DNA of 64,000 nt from Chamaecyparis obtusa (lineage: Eukaryota; Streptophyta; Pinopsida; Cupressales; Cupressaceae): positions 1,058,501-1,122,500 of the forward strand of contig BSBK01004089.1 in NCBI GenBank assembly GCA_027943335.1, in the 5' to 3' direction. Every line of letters starts with the position of its first letter. Position 1 is the first letter of the stretch. This document shows, piece after piece, positions 61,918 through 64,000 of this stretch. The notes beneath the pieces are model-generated. The model ran no database searches. It was not told the DNA's origin and was given only the letters and a program-made list of their open reading frames with translations. A program made the position numbers and the translations under genes.

Positions 61918-63126
61918 TGTAATACCCCAAAAATGGGCTATAAGTTCATTAATCTCCTACATCATCAAATCGAATGAAATCGACATCAAAGTCCTAACCT
62001 AAGGCACATCTAAACATCATTGAATCTTAATTGATTATCTTATATTCTGCATTGGGGAATATTCCTAGCAATATTCATAATTATCATATTTATCTTTAAT
62101 TTTATAATTATTTGGCAATAAATCACATTTATCCTAAAGTTTGATTAATTGAATATTTTCATATTTAATTAATTAGATTTAATATTTGCCACTTAATTGT
62201 TTAATTAAATTTAATTCTATCTATTATTAATTATATTATTTAATTTTGACAATAAATCAAAATTCCTATCTTTAATTGATTAAATTCTTATTTAATTAAT
62301 TAAAGCATGTTGTCATTATTTAATAATATAATTTTTAATAAAAGTTTGATAAAATAGTTAATTAACCCATAAATTAATTATTTTATTTCAAAAATCAGTT
62401 AAGTTGGAAATAAATCACTTTATTATTAAATTAATTCATAAATAAAATATGCACAATCATAAAAGCAGACAATTATCAATTATCAATTAAAGCTAAATTC
62501 TATTTTGAGTTAAAACTTAGCTTTTGCATGTTTTTGTGAGTTAATTATCCTTTATTTAAAAATAACTCAAAAATCAACCTGAGTTATTTGAGTGATTTGT
62601 GGCTTTTATCCATGCACCTCCAAAGCCCTGGATTTCTATAAATTAAGGCTTCAGCTCTTCATAATTCATCTCATATTTTTGCACAATCACGCTGGAGAAT
62701 TGGAGGCTGAGGAATCAACTTGCGAATTCAAAGCTTTGTGAGATCAATTTCAATTGCATAGCTTTTGTATCTTAGCATAGAATTTCATAGTTTTCATATC
62801 ATTGTTAGAATCTTCATTGTTAGATCATTTAGCATCCATAGCATATCAGTTTATCATTCTTATTGCTTAGAAAATATTTTTAAAAAAATAGCTTAATTGC
62901 ATTCAATCTCATATCTAGATCAATTGCATTCAAATCCTTCATTTAGGTGTCGTCTAAGTCACTGATCTCGATTACAATCTGAGAACATCAATCTCACACC
63001 TATTAGAAGGCAGTAAATCGCTTGGTTAGATAGCTTTCAAATTTTGCATGATTTTGATTATCACTAACCTCTAATGTTTTACTGAGTGTTGTGTCTACAG
63101 ATCAGGTACAATTTTCACACCACACA
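61918..63126 (+). repeat. 3' LTR of element C
   Basis: 1209 bp, direct repeat of 45631-46837, ending CACACA before the CTAGG target duplication. Confidence 0.95.
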
Positions 63127-64000
63127 CTAGGCATCGTTCACTGACCATGACCTCGTGGTCATCTTGCACCCCAGGCAATCTGATATGGATGTGGGTGTTT
63201 CTATCTCTTGAGCTTCAACTTTGTCACCATCTCTTCTAACACCAAATTATCAGTGCTTCCACTATCAATAATCACATCACAACATTTACCCTCACACTTG
63301 CATTTAGTGCAAAACAGGCTCCTCCTTTGTTCAAGTTCATTCTCACCACTCAGTAGGACTCTTCTGTTAATCAATGTTTCTCCTCTTTCAGCATCTTTAG
63401 AATTTGAAGATGAAGATCTGGCATCTTCATCTACATATGCCACTCTAGCTTGGCCTTCATTCCTCCTATCCCTCCTTCCTTAGGGTTGAGCACATTCAAA
63501 TGCCCCTATGACCTTCTTCTCCATAGTGAAAACATGTTCCACAAAAGCCTCCTCTTCCTCTTCCTCTTTGATCTTTATCATTCTGATCTTGGTAATGATT
63601 GGAATTGTTTCCTCTCTGATTTGACTGCTACTAGCCTCATCCTTCTTTTTTGGATCTTCATTTCAGCCTCCATATGACTGTCCACCAGATTTTTCACCAT
63701 GACCTCTTTGATTTCGTCTACTCTCGAACTTCTTGTTCAGCTTTTCCTCTACTTTTTGGGAAAATTGGTATGCCTCTTCAATACTGTTCATTCAACCAGA
63801 TTCAGCTCCTCCTAAATGCTTGGCCTTAAGCCATTATGGTAATGGGAAACTTCCTCTTTGTCAGCTTCTACATGGCCTGTTCTGATGAGGATTCCATAGA
63901 CTCCTTTGTAGACTCCTAAATAGATCTTCCTGCTTGCTTCAAACTTTTCATCTTCTTCAGTAGGTCAAGCTCATAATCAAGAGGAATGAACTGTTGCTTC
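63127..64000 (-). pseudogene. Chromovirus B2, gag-protease part
   Basis: Resumes the B2 element interrupted at 45630, matching B1 about 25450-26340. Protease reads VIIDSGSTDNLV. The zinc knuckle reads CFHYGEEGH, keeping the first Cys lost in B1 but having Tyr for the second, and then shifts frame. The RG-rich linker and part of Gag follow; the rest and the 5' LTR lie beyond the window. Confidence 0.88.

Larger units (their letters stand above)
45631..63126 (+). mobile_element. Tat-lineage element C, full length, inserted in B2
   Basis: 17,496 bp with two LTRs (about 20 differences in 1208 positions), primer-binding site, polypurine tract and a five-base target duplication. Internally: a 2.7-kb leader with two motif clusters, a decayed gag-pol (49588-57043), three hairpins, a non-coding spacer, a two-exon antisense PMD-like gene and about 1 kb before the 3' LTR. 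No further element is nested inside, so the length is its own. gag-pol has many stops and at least two frameshifts, so mobility would need a helper. Confidence 0.93.

Overview
The window looks like gene-poor, AT-rich nuclear DNA from a land plant with a large genome. Almost everything recognisable is LTR retrotransposon, nested at least two deep, set in old non-coding sequence. A gymnosperm is plausible but not provable from the window. No intact host gene, tRNA, rRNA or CRISPR array was found. Identifications come from reading motifs by eye; no database search was possible.

Layout. 1-9.4 kb: AT-rich sequence with a diverged duplicated segment (1-480 and 5220-6140) and a decayed LINE ORF1 on the minus strand (6.7-7.7 kb). 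9.4-31 kb: Tat element A (Ty3/gypsy, Tat lineage, plus strand) with 5' LTR, primer-binding site, repeat-rich leader, an almost continuous gag-pol frame with a second RNase H, a 3' hairpin region and an antisense gene; its 3' LTR is missing. Chromovirus B1 (21401-27766, minus strand, both LTRs, perfect CAATA target duplication) sits inside A. 31-41.5 kb: old sequence with a copia-like LTR/gag fragment, another possible LTR and one unidentified ORF. 41.6-64 kb: chromovirus B2 (same family as B1, minus strand), split by Tat element C (45631-63126, about 17.5 kb, both LTRs). C has the same plan as A but is more decayed.

How the parts work together. A and C each carry, besides gag-pol, an antisense gene downstream of pol. 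It has its own TATA-like box, a short first exon with a shared HxFERxR motif, an intron, and a long second exon encoding a plant mobile domain (PMD)-like protein with a charged or proline-rich tail. In both elements the sense leader before gag and the intron of the antisense gene hold clusters of one short word, TGTCRYNYG or close variants, mainly oriented with the transcript they lie in. The two elements otherwise differ greatly here, so a shared word in matching places suggests a functional site. Both also carry three hairpins of one design just after pol. The antisense gene with its motif arrays and the hairpin triplets are the candidates for something not well described.

Age. By hand count the LTR pairs differ by about 27 of 858 positions in B1 and about 20 of 1208 in C. 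The in-frame stops in all elements are mostly of the type expected from cytosine deamination in methylated DNA.
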